Positions 43,009 through 52,682 are shown, counted from the first letter of the stretch. The stretch is 64,000 nucleotides of DNA from JAAFIP01 sp963775085 (GCA_963775085.1 CAVZHO010000011.1:248001-312000); one strand, 5' to 3'. Notes: generated from the sequence alone by a model not told the origin. Numbers and translations: made by a program.

Positions 43009-44244
43009 TTACATCAGTACCGTACGCATGCGCTCGATGGCGGTGCGCAGATCGGCCATGGAACTGGCGGTGGAGAAGCGCACAAATTGATGGGTCGAGT
43101 CAACGCCAAAGTCGCGCCCTGGAGTGATGGCGACATGGGCGCGGTGCAGCATCTCAAAACAAAAATCCCAACTGCCCCCCGAACTGGCGTTGCTGACAGG
43201 TTTGACACCTAGCTTGCTCTGTATTTTAGAGCAGTCCGCATAGACGTAAAAAGCGCCGTCCGGCTCTACAGGTACTACAAAGCCCAGGCCGCGCAGGGCC
43301 GGGATAAAGTAGTCGCGGCGGGCTTTGAACTCGGCGCGGCGGCGCTCATACTCGGCGATGCTGGCTGGCTCAAAGCAGGCCATGGCAGCGCGCTGCGAGA
43401 CGGTACTGGGACAGATATAGAGGTTTTGCGCCAGGCGCTCGACTACGCCCACCAGCGCGTCGGGCACTACCAGCCAGCCTAGCCGCCAGCCGGTCATGCA
43501 GAAGTATTTGCTGAAACTGTTGATGCTGATGATCTGGTCGTCGATGTCAAGCGCACTCTTACCAAAAGTTGCATCATGACTCAAGCCCAGATAAATCTCG
43601 TCGATCATCGTGATGCCACCGCGAGTGCTGACGACCTCATGGATGCGGCGCAGCTCAGCGGGATGGATGGAGGTCCCCGTGGGATTGGAGGGGGAGGCGA
43701 GCAAAACACCACGTGTATTCATGTGGCTGCTGCTTCGAGTTTGGGAACTCCATGCCGCCTGCACCTTGTCTGCGGTGAGTTGGAAGCGTTCCTCCGGTGC
43801 GCAGGCAATTAAACGCGCCGTGCCCGCGGCAGCCGTGACAAAATGGCGGTTGCAGGGGTAGCTGGGGTCGGGCATCAGTACCTCATCACCGGCCTCGATC
43901 AGGGCCAAACAGGCCAATTGCAGCCCCGCCGATGCGCCTGCGGTGAGCACGATACGCCGTGCGGGTACCTGCACACCAAAGCGGCTGGCGTACCAGGCGC
44001 TGATGCGCTCGCGCAACTCGCCCATGCCGGTGGCTTGGGTGTATTGGGTAGCGCCCTCACGAATCGCGCGTATGGCAGCCTCTTGGACCAAGGACGGCGC
44101 AGTAAAGTCAGGCTCGCCAATGTTGGCGAAAATCATCGGACGGTCGGTGTGCTGCACCTTGGCCGCCAGTTCGGCGGCGGCTTTGCCTACCTCCATCACA
44201 TAAAACGGCTCGATATTTCGTGCACGCTGGGTGATTCGCATCAT
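43009..44244 (-). CDS. PLP-dependent aminotransferase (class I/II)
   Basis: About 411 residues, fold-type I aminotransferase. The N-terminal substrate-binding region includes IGEPDFTAPSLVQEAAIRAI. PLP contacts are NPTGT (SPSNPTGTSI) and YLGLS, and the catalytic Lys is in INSFSKYFCMTGWRLGWLV. The C-terminal Arg is in FVRFSTASS. Specificity is unknown; AspC-, AlaA- and ArAT-like enzymes look similar. The Met at 44244 lies 4 bp from the nusB stop; an earlier in-frame start overlaps it. Confidence 0.88.
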   Translation of the reverse strand: MMRITQRARNIEPFYVMEVGKAAAELAAKVQHTDRPMIFANIGEPDFTAPSLVQEAAIRAIREGATQYTQATGMGELRERISAWYASRFGVQVPARRIVLTAGASAGLQLACLALIEAGDEVLMPDPSYPCNRHFVTAAAGTARLIACAPEERFQLTADKVQAAWSSQTRSSSHMNTRGVLLASPSNPTGTSIHPAELRRIHEVVSTRGGITMIDEIYLGLSHDATFGKSALDIDDQIISINSFSKYFCMTGWRLGWLVVPDALVGVVERLAQNLYICPSTVSQRAAMACFEPASIAEYERRRAEFKARRDYFIPALRGLGFVVPVEPDGAFYVYADCSKIQSKLGVKPVSNASSGGSWDFCFEMLHRAHVAITPGRDFGVDSTHQFVRFSTASSMADLRTAIERMRTVLM

Positions 44245-44248
44245 GCGT

Positions 44249-44800
44249 TCAGGCAACTTTGGCTTTGCCGTGCTTGTTGGAAGGTGCTTTGTCGCTGGCT
44301 ACCTCAGCGGCGCGCAGTTCGGGGGCAAGTTTATTGAGCACCGCGTTCACATACTTGTGCCCATCGGTACCACCGAAGGCTTTGGCCTGCTCAATATATT
44401 CGTTCAGCACTACGCGCCAAGGCACGTCCAGGCAATACTCCAACTCATACGCACCCAGCCACATCACCGCGCGTTCGACGGGTGATATTTCGCTTAAGGG
44501 GCGATCAAGCAATGGAGTGATTTTTGTATCCAATGCACTGGCCTCTTTGACGCAGCCATGGAAGAGGGCATCAAAGTGCGCCGCGTCGGCCTTGGCAAAG
44601 CCTTGCAGATCACGGGTAAACACGTCAATGTCGCCGGTTTCGTTTTTGCCCACGAAATGTTGATACAGCGCCTGAATGGCAAACTCGCGTGCGCGGGTAC
44701 GCCCAGAGCGTACCGGGGCTTTGACGGTTGGTGATTTGGGCTGCGCCGGTGCGTCCGGGTGGCTGTTGGGCTGGCGGCTGTTTTTGAGGGTGACGGTCAT
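44249..44800 (-). CDS. nusB: Transcription antitermination factor NusB
   Basis: 183-residue all-helical protein that with NusE binds boxA of rRNA leaders. The core starts at RTRAREFAIQALYQHFVGK and includes the NusB segment RAVMWLGAYELEYCLDVPWR. It has a ~35-residue disordered N-terminal and a Lys-rich C-terminal extension. It follows ribH by 3 bp, the conserved ribH-nusB pair. Confidence 0.95.
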   Translation of the reverse strand: MTVTLKNSRQPNSHPDAPAQPKSPTVKAPVRSGRTRAREFAIQALYQHFVGKNETGDIDVFTRDLQGFAKADAAHFDALFHGCVKEASALDTKITPLLDRPLSEISPVERAVMWLGAYELEYCLDVPWRVVLNEYIEQAKAFGGTDGHKYVNAVLNKLAPELRAAEVASDKAPSNKHGKAKVA

Positions 44801-44803
44801 TGC

Positions 44804-45274
44804 TTAGGCCAGTTCGTTCAAGAGATTGGCCATCTCTACCGCCACACGCGCCGCGTCGCGGCCCTTGTCGCTTTGGCGCGCGACGGCCTGCGGCATGTCT
44901 TCGGTGGTGATGATGGCGTTCGCTATGGGCAGCTTGTAGTCCAGCGCTACGCGGCTCACGCCCTTGCCTGACTCGTTGGCCACCAACTCGAAGTGGTAGG
45001 TCTCGCCCCGGATGATGCAGCCCAATGCGATCAGCGCGTCGTACTGGTTTTTTTCGGCCAACGCTTGCAGGGCGACCGGTACCTCCAGAGCGCCAGGTAC
45101 CAGCACATGGTCAATGTGTTTTTCCAGTACACCGAGCTGGGCCAACTCTTTTTTGCAAGCTTGTGCCAGGGCGTTGGTGATGTTGTCGTTAAAACGCGCC
45201 TGCACAATGCCGATGTAGAGCTTGCGCCCGTCCAGCATGCCGTCCTCTGCTTTGCCTTTGTCTGCTCCAAACAT
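44804..45274 (-). CDS. ribH: 6,7-dimethyl-8-ribityllumazine synthase
   Basis: 156 residues; condenses the ribitylaminouracil with butanone phosphate, the penultimate step to riboflavin. It has IGIVQARFNDNIT, VPGALEVPVALQAL and the catalytic-His segment GETYHFELVANESGKG. AAGGA precedes the ATG. It is coupled to nusB downstream. It is separated from ribBA by 78 bp that hold a palindrome. Confidence 0.96.
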   Translation of the reverse strand: MFGADKGKAEDGMLDGRKLYIGIVQARFNDNITNALAQACKKELAQLGVLEKHIDHVLVPGALEVPVALQALAEKNQYDALIALGCIIRGETYHFELVANESGKGVSRVALDYKLPIANAIITTEDMPQAVARQSDKGRDAARVAVEMANLLNELA

Positions 45275-45303
45275 GTGGTTCCTTTAATTCATCTAATCGG
45301 TTG

Positions 45304-45343
45304 GGGACAGAGCTGGTCTGCTGCGCAGCCTGCGGTCTGTCCC
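45304..45343. repeat. Palindrome between ribBA and ribH
   Basis: GGGACAGA (45304-45311) and TCTGTCCC (45336-45343) are perfect inverted arms around a 24-nt GC-rich centre with its own CTGCGCAG symmetry. No T-run, so not a classical terminator. Confidence 0.7.
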
Positions 45344-45352
45344 GCAAATTTG

Positions 45353-46519
45353 TTACGCTGCATTGGCAATAAAGCCCGCAACTTCCAGGCCATAACCCAC
45401 CATGCTGGGCATGCGGCGCGGTTTGCCCAGCAGCATCATGCGGTGCACACCCACTTCGCGCAGAATCTGCGCACCTATGCCATAGGTGCGCAGATCCATG
45501 CGGCCACGAGCGGGGGCCTGCGAGGCAGTGGCCACACCGTCAAACTGGGTAAGTAGTTGCTGCGCACTCTCACCGCAGTTGAGCAGCACGGCGACACCAC
45601 GGCCCTGTGTGGCGATGTACTTGAGACTGGCATCCAGACTCCAGCTGTGCATGGGTCGGTTGACTTCAAGTGCGTCCAGCACGCTCAGCGGCTCATGTAC
45701 CCGTGTGGCAACCGCATCTGCAGCATCCCACTGGCCTTTGACCAATGCTATGTGCACGCCTTGGCTTGGCTTGTCTTTGAACGCGTAAGCGGTAAATTCG
45801 CCGTATTGGGTTTGCATGCTGCGGCTGCCGATCTTTTCCACCAAGCTCTCGGTACGGCTGCGGTGCTCAATCAAATCGGCAATAGTGCCAATTTTGAGAC
45901 CATGCTCGGCGGCAAAGAGTTGCAAGTCGGGCAGACGCGCCATGGTGCCGTCGTCTTTCATGATCTCGCAGATCACCGCGCTCGGGGTGCAACCCGCCAT
46001 GGCCGACAAATCACAGCCCGCCTCGGTATGGCCCGCGCGCATCAGCACGCCGCCGTCGACCGCTTGCAGCGGGAATACATGGCCGGGCTGCACCAGATCG
46101 TCTGGGTGGGTGCTCTTGGCTACGGCCACCTGTATGGTGCGGGCCCGGTCGGCGGCGCTGATGCCGGTGGTTACACCCTCGGCGGCCTCGATAGAGACGG
46201 TGAACGCCGTGCTGTGCTTGGTGCCATTGCGCGTGGCCATGGGCGGCAGTTTTAAAAATTCGCAGCGTTCTTTGGTCAGAGTCAGGCAAATCAACCCGCG
46301 TCCATAGCGCGCCATGAAGTTGATGGCTTCGGCGGTGACGTGGTCCGAGGCCAGCACCAGATCACCTTCGTTTTCACGGTCTTCTTCATCTACCAGGATG
46401 ACGATCTTGCCCGCACGCATATCGGCCACGATATCGTCGACGCTGGAGATGGCCACGGGTTTTCCTACGGCGGGGGCAGTGCTGGCTTTGGCGCTGGTTT
46501 GGATGGCATGCAAGCTCAT
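45353..46519 (-). CDS. ribB: DHBP synthase fused to degenerate GTP cyclohydrolase II domain (RibBA/RibBX)
   Basis: 388 residues. The N-terminal half (about 25-225) is 3,4-dihydroxy-2-butanone-4-phosphate synthase, with VDEEDRENEGDLVLA, FMARYGRGLICL and HTEAGCDLSAMAG. The C-terminal half has the GTP cyclohydrolase II fold (DLRTYGIGAQIL) but lacks the zinc-binding Cys cluster and the arginine finger region of RibA. It is therefore probably catalytically dead, as in proteins called RibBX. It lies between ribE and ribH. Confidence 0.92.
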   Translation of the reverse strand: MSLHAIQTSAKASTAPAVGKPVAISSVDDIVADMRAGKIVILVDEEDRENEGDLVLASDHVTAEAINFMARYGRGLICLTLTKERCEFLKLPPMATRNGTKHSTAFTVSIEAAEGVTTGISAADRARTIQVAVAKSTHPDDLVQPGHVFPLQAVDGGVLMRAGHTEAGCDLSAMAGCTPSAVICEIMKDDGTMARLPDLQLFAAEHGLKIGTIADLIEHRSRTESLVEKIGSRSMQTQYGEFTAYAFKDKPSQGVHIALVKGQWDAADAVATRVHEPLSVLDALEVNRPMHSWSLDASLKYIATQGRGVAVLLNCGESAQQLLTQFDGVATASQAPARGRMDLRTYGIGAQILREVGVHRMMLLGKPRRMPSMVGYGLEVAGFIANAA

Positions 46520-46528
46520 GGTGTTTCC

Positions 46529-47164
46529 TTAGGTAGGTTGCTGCGCGCTGGGCAGCGAGAGCATACGCTCCACGTAGCGCGCCACGGTGTCGATTTCTAC
46601 ATTCACACGGGAGCCGGTTTTCAGTGTGCCCAGAGCAGTGTGGTCTACCGTGTGAGGGATCAGGTTAATGCTTACTTCACAGCCCTCGGCGTTGTCCTGC
46701 ACATGGTTCACAGTCAGACTCACGCCGTTGATGGTGATGGAGCCTTTATAGGCCAGGTATTTGGCCAGGGTGGACGAGGTCAACACGCGCAGCTCCCAGC
46801 TCTCACCGACCTGAGCAAAATGGCTCACTTGTCCCACGCCGTCCACATGGCCGCTGACGATGTGCCCTCCCAGGCGGTCGTGGGCACGCAGGGCTTTCTC
46901 CAGGTTCACGCTGCCAGCAGCATCCAGGCCCGCCGTCTTGTCCAGCGACTCGGCGGATATATCAATGGTAAACCGCTGCGCCTTGGTGTCCACCGAGGTC
47001 ACCGTCATGCAGGCCCCGTTGAGGGCAATACTGTCTCCCAAGCCCACGTCATCCAGGTACCCCACAGGCGTAGCAAGGGTCAGCCGCTTGCCATGAAAAG
47101 AGCTGCTGCCAAGTGGGTGGCTGGCGACGATGCGCCCCACCCCGGTGATGATGCCGGTGAACAT
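46529..47164 (-). CDS. ribE: Riboflavin synthase, alpha subunit
   Basis: 211 residues; dismutates two lumazines to riboflavin and the pyrimidine precursor. Two tandem lumazine-binding barrels: MFTGIITGVGRIVASHP onward, then GGHIVSGHVDGVGQVSHF onward. The start at 47164 is the invariant MFTG; the frame runs further upstream without similarity. It lies 9 bp upstream of ribBA. Confidence 0.96.
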   Translation of the reverse strand: MFTGIITGVGRIVASHPLGSSSFHGKRLTLATPVGYLDDVGLGDSIALNGACMTVTSVDTKAQRFTIDISAESLDKTAGLDAAGSVNLEKALRAHDRLGGHIVSGHVDGVGQVSHFAQVGESWELRVLTSSTLAKYLAYKGSITINGVSLTVNHVQDNAEGCEVSINLIPHTVDHTALGTLKTGSRVNVEIDTVARYVERMLSLPSAQQPT

Positions 47165-47262
47165 ATGCCCGTATTTTCGCAGGGTTTGAGCTTGAATGTT
47201 ACCCAATCCAGACGGGTGGCCCAAAAGACTGCTGGTTTAACGGTCGACGGAAAACAAAAAAC

Positions 47263-47307
47263 TATGATTTTTATAGCTAGAAATGTCCTGTTGACAAGGA
47301 CTACAGG
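47263..47307 (+). repeat. Dispersed two-hairpin repeat, copy I
   Basis: Reads TTTATAGCTAGAAATGTCC then TGTTGACAAGGACTACAGG; GTCC/GGAC is perfect. It lies between ribD and ribE, opposite in sense to the operon. Confidence 0.8.
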
Positions 47308-47357
47308 ATGAAAATGCAGCTAAATTCGAGCAAAACCCATAAAACAAGTCGACAGGC

Positions 47358-48569
47358 TTAAAACTGGTCTCGCCCCCGCAGCCGGGCCACTAAGCGCAAG
47401 TCCTGCCCGACCATCTGTGCCGATGTAAAGTCAAGTTGCACAGCGTCCCCCAGTGCCGCCAACGCAGGCATGTTGGCCATGCCCATGCCGGTACCCAATA
47501 GCATGGGTGCGGTATATACCAGCAGCTCGTCTACCACGCCAGCTTTGAGCAGCGAGCCGTTGAGCTTAAAGCCCGCCTCGACGTGCAGTTCGTTGATCTC
47601 GCGCTGCCCCAAGTCGCGCACCATGGCGGCCAAGTCTACTTTTTTATCGGATGGATTGACGGGCACCGCTTGGGGCTGATCTTGCTCCGGCAGGTAAATC
47701 ACGGTAGCCCCCAACGCCTCCAAAGCCCGTTTTCTCGCTTCGTTCGGCACGGCGGCATAGATCAGCAGAGTACGGCCAGCGATGGAGTCCATAGCATCCT
47801 GCGATAGACCAAACGGTTCACCTGAACCGCCGCGCTTTCCCAAAGTGCTAAACAGTTTGGCATTCAGCGGTGTTTCCAGCTTGCTGTCGACAATCACCAG
47901 ATGCGGTTGGCGCGGCGTAGCCACATGCCGCACATCCAGCAGCGGATCGTCTTGCAGTACGGTGCCAATGCCGGTGAGCACCGCACACGAACGCGCCCGC
48001 CAGGCGTGGCCGTCGGTGCGGGCTGCCTCGCCCGTGATCCACTGGCTGGCGCCATTCGCCAGCGCCGTCTGCCCGTCCAGCGAAGCCGCAATCTTCATCC
48101 GCACCCACGGTGTCTTGCGGATCATGCGACTGAAAAAACCAATGTTTAGCTCGCGCGAAGCAACCGCCTCCGGGTTGTCGGTGGGCAACACTTCGACTTC
48201 AATACCCGCGTCGCGCAGCATCTGCACCCCGCGCCCAGAGACCAAGGGGTTGGGGTCTAAAACAGCGACCACTACTTTGGCAATACCTGCTTCGATCAAG
48301 GCATTGCAGCAAGGCGGCGTACGCCCGTGGTGCGAGCAGGGCTCCAGGGTGACGTAGGCGGTAGCACCTGCGACCGGCAGCCCGCGTGCCGCCGCATCGC
48401 GCAGCGCCATTACTTCGGCATGGGCATGGCCAGTGGGTTGGGTGTGGCCAAGCGAAGCAGTGCGCCCGTCAACACAGACTACGGCACAGCCGACAGCCGG
48501 ATTTGGTGCACAAATTGCACGCGCCACATGGGCGCTGGCTATGGCTTGGGAGAAATAGGTGAGCAACAT
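47358..48569 (-). CDS. ribD: Bifunctional riboflavin deaminase/reductase RibD
   Basis: 403 residues. The N-terminal deaminase has zinc site HAEV and PCSHHGRTPPC. The C-terminal NADPH-dependent reductase has TPWVRMKIAASLDGQTAL and LHVEAGFKLNGSLL. It catalyses steps two and three of the pathway. The start at 48569 follows family similarity; the 47-codon upstream extension overlaps pilE and is rejected. It is first of ribD-ribE-ribBA-ribH-nusB. No FMN riboswitch is seen upstream. Confidence 0.95.
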   Translation of the reverse strand: MLLTYFSQAIASAHVARAICAPNPAVGCAVVCVDGRTASLGHTQPTGHAHAEVMALRDAAARGLPVAGATAYVTLEPCSHHGRTPPCCNALIEAGIAKVVVAVLDPNPLVSGRGVQMLRDAGIEVEVLPTDNPEAVASRELNIGFFSRMIRKTPWVRMKIAASLDGQTALANGASQWITGEAARTDGHAWRARSCAVLTGIGTVLQDDPLLDVRHVATPRQPHLVIVDSKLETPLNAKLFSTLGKRGGSGEPFGLSQDAMDSIAGRTLLIYAAVPNEARKRALEALGATVIYLPEQDQPQAVPVNPSDKKVDLAAMVRDLGQREINELHVEAGFKLNGSLLKAGVVDELLVYTAPMLLGTGMGMANMPALAALGDAVQLDFTSAQMVGQDLRLVARLRGRDQF

Positions 48570-48619
48570 ACTAGCGGAAAACGTTTCAGCGTTTTGCCGC
48601 AGGATCAGAAACCATGGAG

Positions 48620-49066
48620 TTAACGCCAGCAGCCAGCGATGGTGCCGGGCGTGCCAACACCTTTTAAATTTAGCCTTTGACCGGCCGAAGTCAGATAGTA
48701 CGAGCCACACTTGTCGTTGGTCATCGCGCTGCCTGCGGTTAGTGCCGCAGTAAGCGTATACGAGGTGGTGAGTACCGTGGCGGTAACCGTGTAATACGGA
48801 GTGATTGCGTTGTCTCTTGGTGACTGGCGCAGGCCGGCAGGCAGCGTACTAGTAAATTGGTCATTGGCCGAATAGAACCGGCGCATGTATTGGCTGGCCT
48901 CCAGCAGCACTGCGCTTGCCTCGGCACGTCGCGACTTGGCCACTTGCTCTTGGTAGGAAGGCAGTGCAATCGCAGCCAGGATGGCGACAATTGCAACTAC
49001 GATCATCAGTTCGATCAGTGTAAAACCAGTCTGTAGTTCGGATTTGCCTAAGTTTTTCATATTCAT
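48620..49066 (-). CDS. pilE: Type IV pilin-like protein PilE
   Basis: 148 residues. The class III leader is cut by PilD at Gly14/Phe15, and the mature start FTLIELMIVVAIVAILAAIA has Glu at position 5. It is followed by a globular domain with a C-terminal disulfide pair (Cys in NDKCGSYY and the last residues). Downstream of pilY1, this is the PilE minor-pilin position; it could also serve as major pilin. Confidence 0.92.
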   Translation of the reverse strand: MNMKNLGKSELQTGFTLIELMIVVAIVAILAAIALPSYQEQVAKSRRAEASAVLLEASQYMRRFYSANDQFTSTLPAGLRQSPRDNAITPYYTVTATVLTTSYTLTAALTAGSAMTNDKCGSYYLTSAGQRLNLKGVGTPGTIAGCWR

Positions 49067-49098
49067 CCAGAGGTATGCGGTCAGTCTTGGCCGCTAAC

Positions 49099-52000
49099 TT
49101 AATTGATCCGGGGTGGATTGAGCAACTGGCGCCATGTACGCTTCCATCGGTCACCGCAGTAGGCTACTGTAGAAAGGCTTCCTGAGGCTGTACCCAAAAT
49201 GATCGACGTACTACTGGAGTTGTCACACGGCGGGGCGGTGCCTCTTGGATCCGGTTGGTGCTCGGTACGAGGACCGATAGCGTCTGCTGCGATCACGTTC
49301 CCCCGAGAAAACCCGTAGCCCTTGGCAACCGCCATGCCGTCACCGACACCGTCTCCATTGGCATCAAATCCGCTTCTGTTGATGCCCCCCGTATGGCCCT
49401 CACTATCCGGGTTGCCACCCGTGAGTGCGTCAAGCAAATAAACAAAACTGACTGCAGATTGGTCGGCGATGCAAGACTCTGTGACCGTCGATTTGGCAGG
49501 GGGCTCGACGCTAGCAATTTGTACCATGTGCCCGGCATTGAGTACATCGGAAATGGAGCGCTGTCCTGCTTCAAAGCTCATATCCAGCTTCCAGCCCGCC
49601 TTGAGCGCATAGTTCACACGATTTTTAGAGACTGTGTAGAAACTGACGCCGCCAGTTGAGGTGCTCACGACCAAGCTTGAGGTTTGCAATACCAGGTTTG
49701 TCATATCGACAGGCACGGTAAAGCCCGGCGTTTCATCCTTTCCTACTTGCGTTTTGTCCAGAACGCCATAGATGGTTTGTACGCTGGTATCCGTACCGTC
49801 GGCCGCCGTGTTGAGCACGCCCGTAGCCGCCACCACCAGCATGCCGTATTCATTCGGTTTGACCTCATACTGTCGCCAGGCAGGGGCGGCTGAAATGGCC
49901 TTATTCCCGGGGGTGGTAAACAAGGGTGAGCCCCCAAAAGCCACCTTTCCACCCGGGGAGGCGGCACCCGCTGTACGCAAATCAAACTTCCACATATTGC
50001 CCAAGCTATCACCTGCAATGGCGGCAACGATCTCGCGGCTGCCCTCTAGATTTTTGTCCTTTCGCACCAGCGTGACACCCCCCAAGCCATTGGGTGAGCC
50101 GGGGCTCCCCGGGCTGGTAACAATTTCTTGGATAAACACGCCCGTCAGAGCATCCACGATAAACAGACTGGCCTTGCCGGTAGCGCTGTAGTAGCCGTTG
50201 CCAAAAATGGCAACCCATCTTCCATCGGGCAGACGACCGGTTTGGGGTGGGTTGAGTACATAGCCCAGGTTGCTGAAGTTGGTATCCTGGTTGCTGATTT
50301 CCCACAGCACGTCGCTCTGGCTCATGACTGGTGTGGTCAGCGTTCCCGAGGCAGGCGCGGTGGGAATGTTCAGAGCATATACATACTGACCACCCCGTCC
50401 ACCCGTGCCCATCACAATGTGCTTCCACTCGCCGGGGCTTGCCTTGTACACGTCGCCCTCACTGGTGGGCCCGTCCAAAATGTACTGGTGGGTGTAGGGA
50501 TCGGTGCTAAAGGCCTGGAGTTTGGGCATGGCCGCGCGCGGCAGATAGCCCAGTATTTCAGTGCCGTTTTTTGGGTTAATGACATGCAAGATGCCGTCAT
50601 TGGCCGCCGCCAGCAAAACGCCCAGATTGTTCTCAGTCTTGGCCTTTTTGTAGGGTGTATATTTTTCCAGACCCGTAAAGGTGCCGGCCACGAGGGTCGT
50701 GGTGTAGCCCATTTCCAGCACGCCACGCACAAAGGTAGGCGGGCTGTTGACAACAGAACCCATCAGGGAATTACGGATTCGGTAGTTTGCAGAAGTTACT
50801 GCATTTACGCCTGTAGTGTTGCCGCGAAGATAGTCCACATAGCTGTCATTGCCAAACCCATTCACAGAAGGGGCTGCATCCAGCGCAGTGCGAACATCTG
50901 CGGGCAATGTGGAATAGGGCTTGACGAAATTAGAGCCGATACCCGTGCCGCCCGACCCAGAGAAGGTGACCAGCGTGCGGGTGGTATGGTCTGGGATATT
51001 TCGACTGGCATACCACGCAGGCGCATTGGGCGTGGCCTCATTGCCATTAGCCAAAAGCGTGAATCCCTTGATATCGCCGGTGCTCTCCAGCAGGCTGTAG
51101 CTGGGCACATATTTCAGCTCTCCTGCCAGTGTGCCCAGACCGTTATTGGTATCCGACACCGCGACCCCGGCATCGGCACCGGCTTGCTGCACAGATCGGG
51201 AGGCCACATCGTCGAACGCGGCCTGCACCTGTTTGGCGCTGTTGGCAGAATAGAAACGACCCCGTCCCGTATAGCCGGCGTGAATGAAGTCGTTGATTTT
51301 ATTGGTGACAACGCTCTGGGTTGGATCGTTCCAGGCCAGCGTGGTTGTCACGCCCCGGGTAAAGTTAAGATTGTATTGGGCGATTTGAGCAGGTGAGATG
51401 CTGCCCTGAACCCCCATGCCAATGGTGTAGGTGGTCATATGTTGCCAAAAGGCCGGGTTACCATCTACAGGGGTAACGTTATCGGCCAAATCGGTTCGCA
51501 TGTCAGTAATCCAGTAACTGGCGGCCAAATCGGCCATGGTGTCGTTGGCATTGTCTGGGTAGGCCACATAGCTGGCCGTTTTGGAAGGATTTTTAGAGTA
51601 GACGAAGGTCACGCTATTGAGCGGATTGACGTGGGTGGTATTGGACACTTTGCCGAAGTTGCCTCCGTCCACGTTATCCTTGTCAATCAAAGAATCGGTG
51701 TATTCGCCGTCTGAGAATAGGACGGCAGTGCTGCGCCTGCAGGATAAATGGGGCGAATTGTCACCGCCGTGCACCGGTTGGGCAGCCCAAGGCCCAGTGC
51801 TAGAGTTGTCAATGTAGTAGTCGCCTGCATCATCGAGCAGCCGGTTGGCAGGGGTGCTGCCGCCAGTTACTTGACCATACAGCCAGGTGTAAAAGTCGGA
51901 TCTCTCAGTCCGTCTACCAGCTGCAAGCGTAGGATCATCGGTGAAGGGCCGTACACCCCGATCCGCCGGGCCGCCATTGGCGTTCATTTTCTTGTAGCCC

Positions 52001-52659
52001 AAGCGCAATTTGTTGTCATAAGCCGGACTCAAAAACGCTTTGCCGATGGCGGTTTTGGAGGCTTCAATTTTGTTGAAATAATACAGCCTCCAATTCATCG
52101 CATTTTGACGCTCTTCGGCCCAGGAGCATCGCTGTTGTGCAACGGGAAGGGCGGTGCAATCGGTGCGGTCTGCGGACCTGACCACATAGGTAGCGGTAGC
52201 AAAAGTGGCGGATGTGGAAGGAATCGTCCGCACTGGCGAGACCGCATTGCACCGGCCGTCCGCAGCGTAAGTGGTGCATAAATGAAACGTTAACGGAAAA
52301 ATGGCGGTGTTAGTGCCTGCGGGCTGTAGTGAGCCATCTGCGTTGGGTCGGCGCGTGTATTGCACCCGCGGGTCGTAGGCTAGCTTGTTGATCTCTGGGG
52401 TAATGTGTGCCTGGGCGGCAGTCACTGGGGCAACGTACTCAAGAGTCAAGTTATTAGGCGCGTAATCCTGGCTCATAGAACCGGAGTTATCCAAAAGAAG
52501 GTACAAGTTGGGTTTGGCCGATGCATTTTTTGATAACAAAGGTGTTGGCGCAAATGGCGACGCGAATTGCGACCAGGCGGGCAAGGCCGGTGCCAGTGCT
52601 GCACCAACAATGAGCGCGCGTAAAAAATACGTGCGTGCGGTATAAATAAGTTTCTTCAC
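49099..52659 (-). CDS. pilY1: Type IV pilus tip adhesin / assembly protein PilY1
   Basis: About 1186 residues. Signal peptide (VKKLIYTARTYFLRALIVGA) from a GTG at 52659 with GAGGT just before; an ATG six codons upstream is the alternative. An N-terminal von Willebrand A-like domain has MIDAS DNSGS in LYLLLDNSGSMSQD. The C-terminal beta-propeller includes NDGILHVINPKNGTEILGYL and GTGGRGGQYVYALNI. A calcium-loop-like DANGDGVGD lies near the end. PilY1 sits at the pilus tip and acts in adhesion, twitching and surface sensing. It follows pilX. Confidence 0.95.
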   Translation of the reverse strand: MKKLIYTARTYFLRALIVGAALAPALPAWSQFASPFAPTPLLSKNASAKPNLYLLLDNSGSMSQDYAPNNLTLEYVAPVTAAQAHITPEINKLAYDPRVQYTRRPNADGSLQPAGTNTAIFPLTFHLCTTYAADGRCNAVSPVRTIPSTSATFATATYVVRSADRTDCTALPVAQQRCSWAEERQNAMNWRLYYFNKIEASKTAIGKAFLSPAYDNKLRLGYKKMNANGGPADRGVRPFTDDPTLAAGRRTERSDFYTWLYGQVTGGSTPANRLLDDAGDYYIDNSSTGPWAAQPVHGGDNSPHLSCRRSTAVLFSDGEYTDSLIDKDNVDGGNFGKVSNTTHVNPLNSVTFVYSKNPSKTASYVAYPDNANDTMADLAASYWITDMRTDLADNVTPVDGNPAFWQHMTTYTIGMGVQGSISPAQIAQYNLNFTRGVTTTLAWNDPTQSVVTNKINDFIHAGYTGRGRFYSANSAKQVQAAFDDVASRSVQQAGADAGVAVSDTNNGLGTLAGELKYVPSYSLLESTGDIKGFTLLANGNEATPNAPAWYASRNIPDHTTRTLVTFSGSGGTGIGSNFVKPYSTLPADVRTALDAAPSVNGFGNDSYVDYLRGNTTGVNAVTSANYRIRNSLMGSVVNSPPTFVRGVLEMGYTTTLVAGTFTGLEKYTPYKKAKTENNLGVLLAAANDGILHVINPKNGTEILGYLPRAAMPKLQAFSTDPYTHQYILDGPTSEGDVYKASPGEWKHIVMGTGGRGGQYVYALNIPTAPASGTLTTPVMSQSDVLWEISNQDTNFSNLGYVLNPPQTGRLPDGRWVAIFGNGYYSATGKASLFIVDALTGVFIQEIVTSPGSPGSPNGLGGVTLVRKDKNLEGSREIVAAIAGDSLGNMWKFDLRTAGAASPGGKVAFGGSPLFTTPGNKAISAAPAWRQYEVKPNEYGMLVVAATGVLNTAADGTDTSVQTIYGVLDKTQVGKDETPGFTVPVDMTNLVLQTSSLVVSTSTGGVSFYTVSKNRVNYALKAGWKLDMSFEAGQRSISDVLNAGHMVQIASVEPPAKSTVTESCIADQSAVSFVYLLDALTGGNPDSEGHTGGINRSGFDANGDGVGDGMAVAKGYGFSRGNVIAADAIGPRTEHQPDPRGTAPPCDNSSSTSIILGTASGSLSTVAYCGDRWKRTWRQLLNPPRIN

Positions 52660-52682
52660 GGCTACCTCACCATACATAAAGG

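Noticed and set aside
48570..48720. FMN riboswitch upstream of ribD
   Set aside because: The space is occupied by the end of pilE, and the conserved FMN-aptamer elements are not seen.
50128..51396. 422-codon open frame opposite pilY1
   Set aside because: Antisense to PilY1, no conserved motif, no ribosome-binding site.
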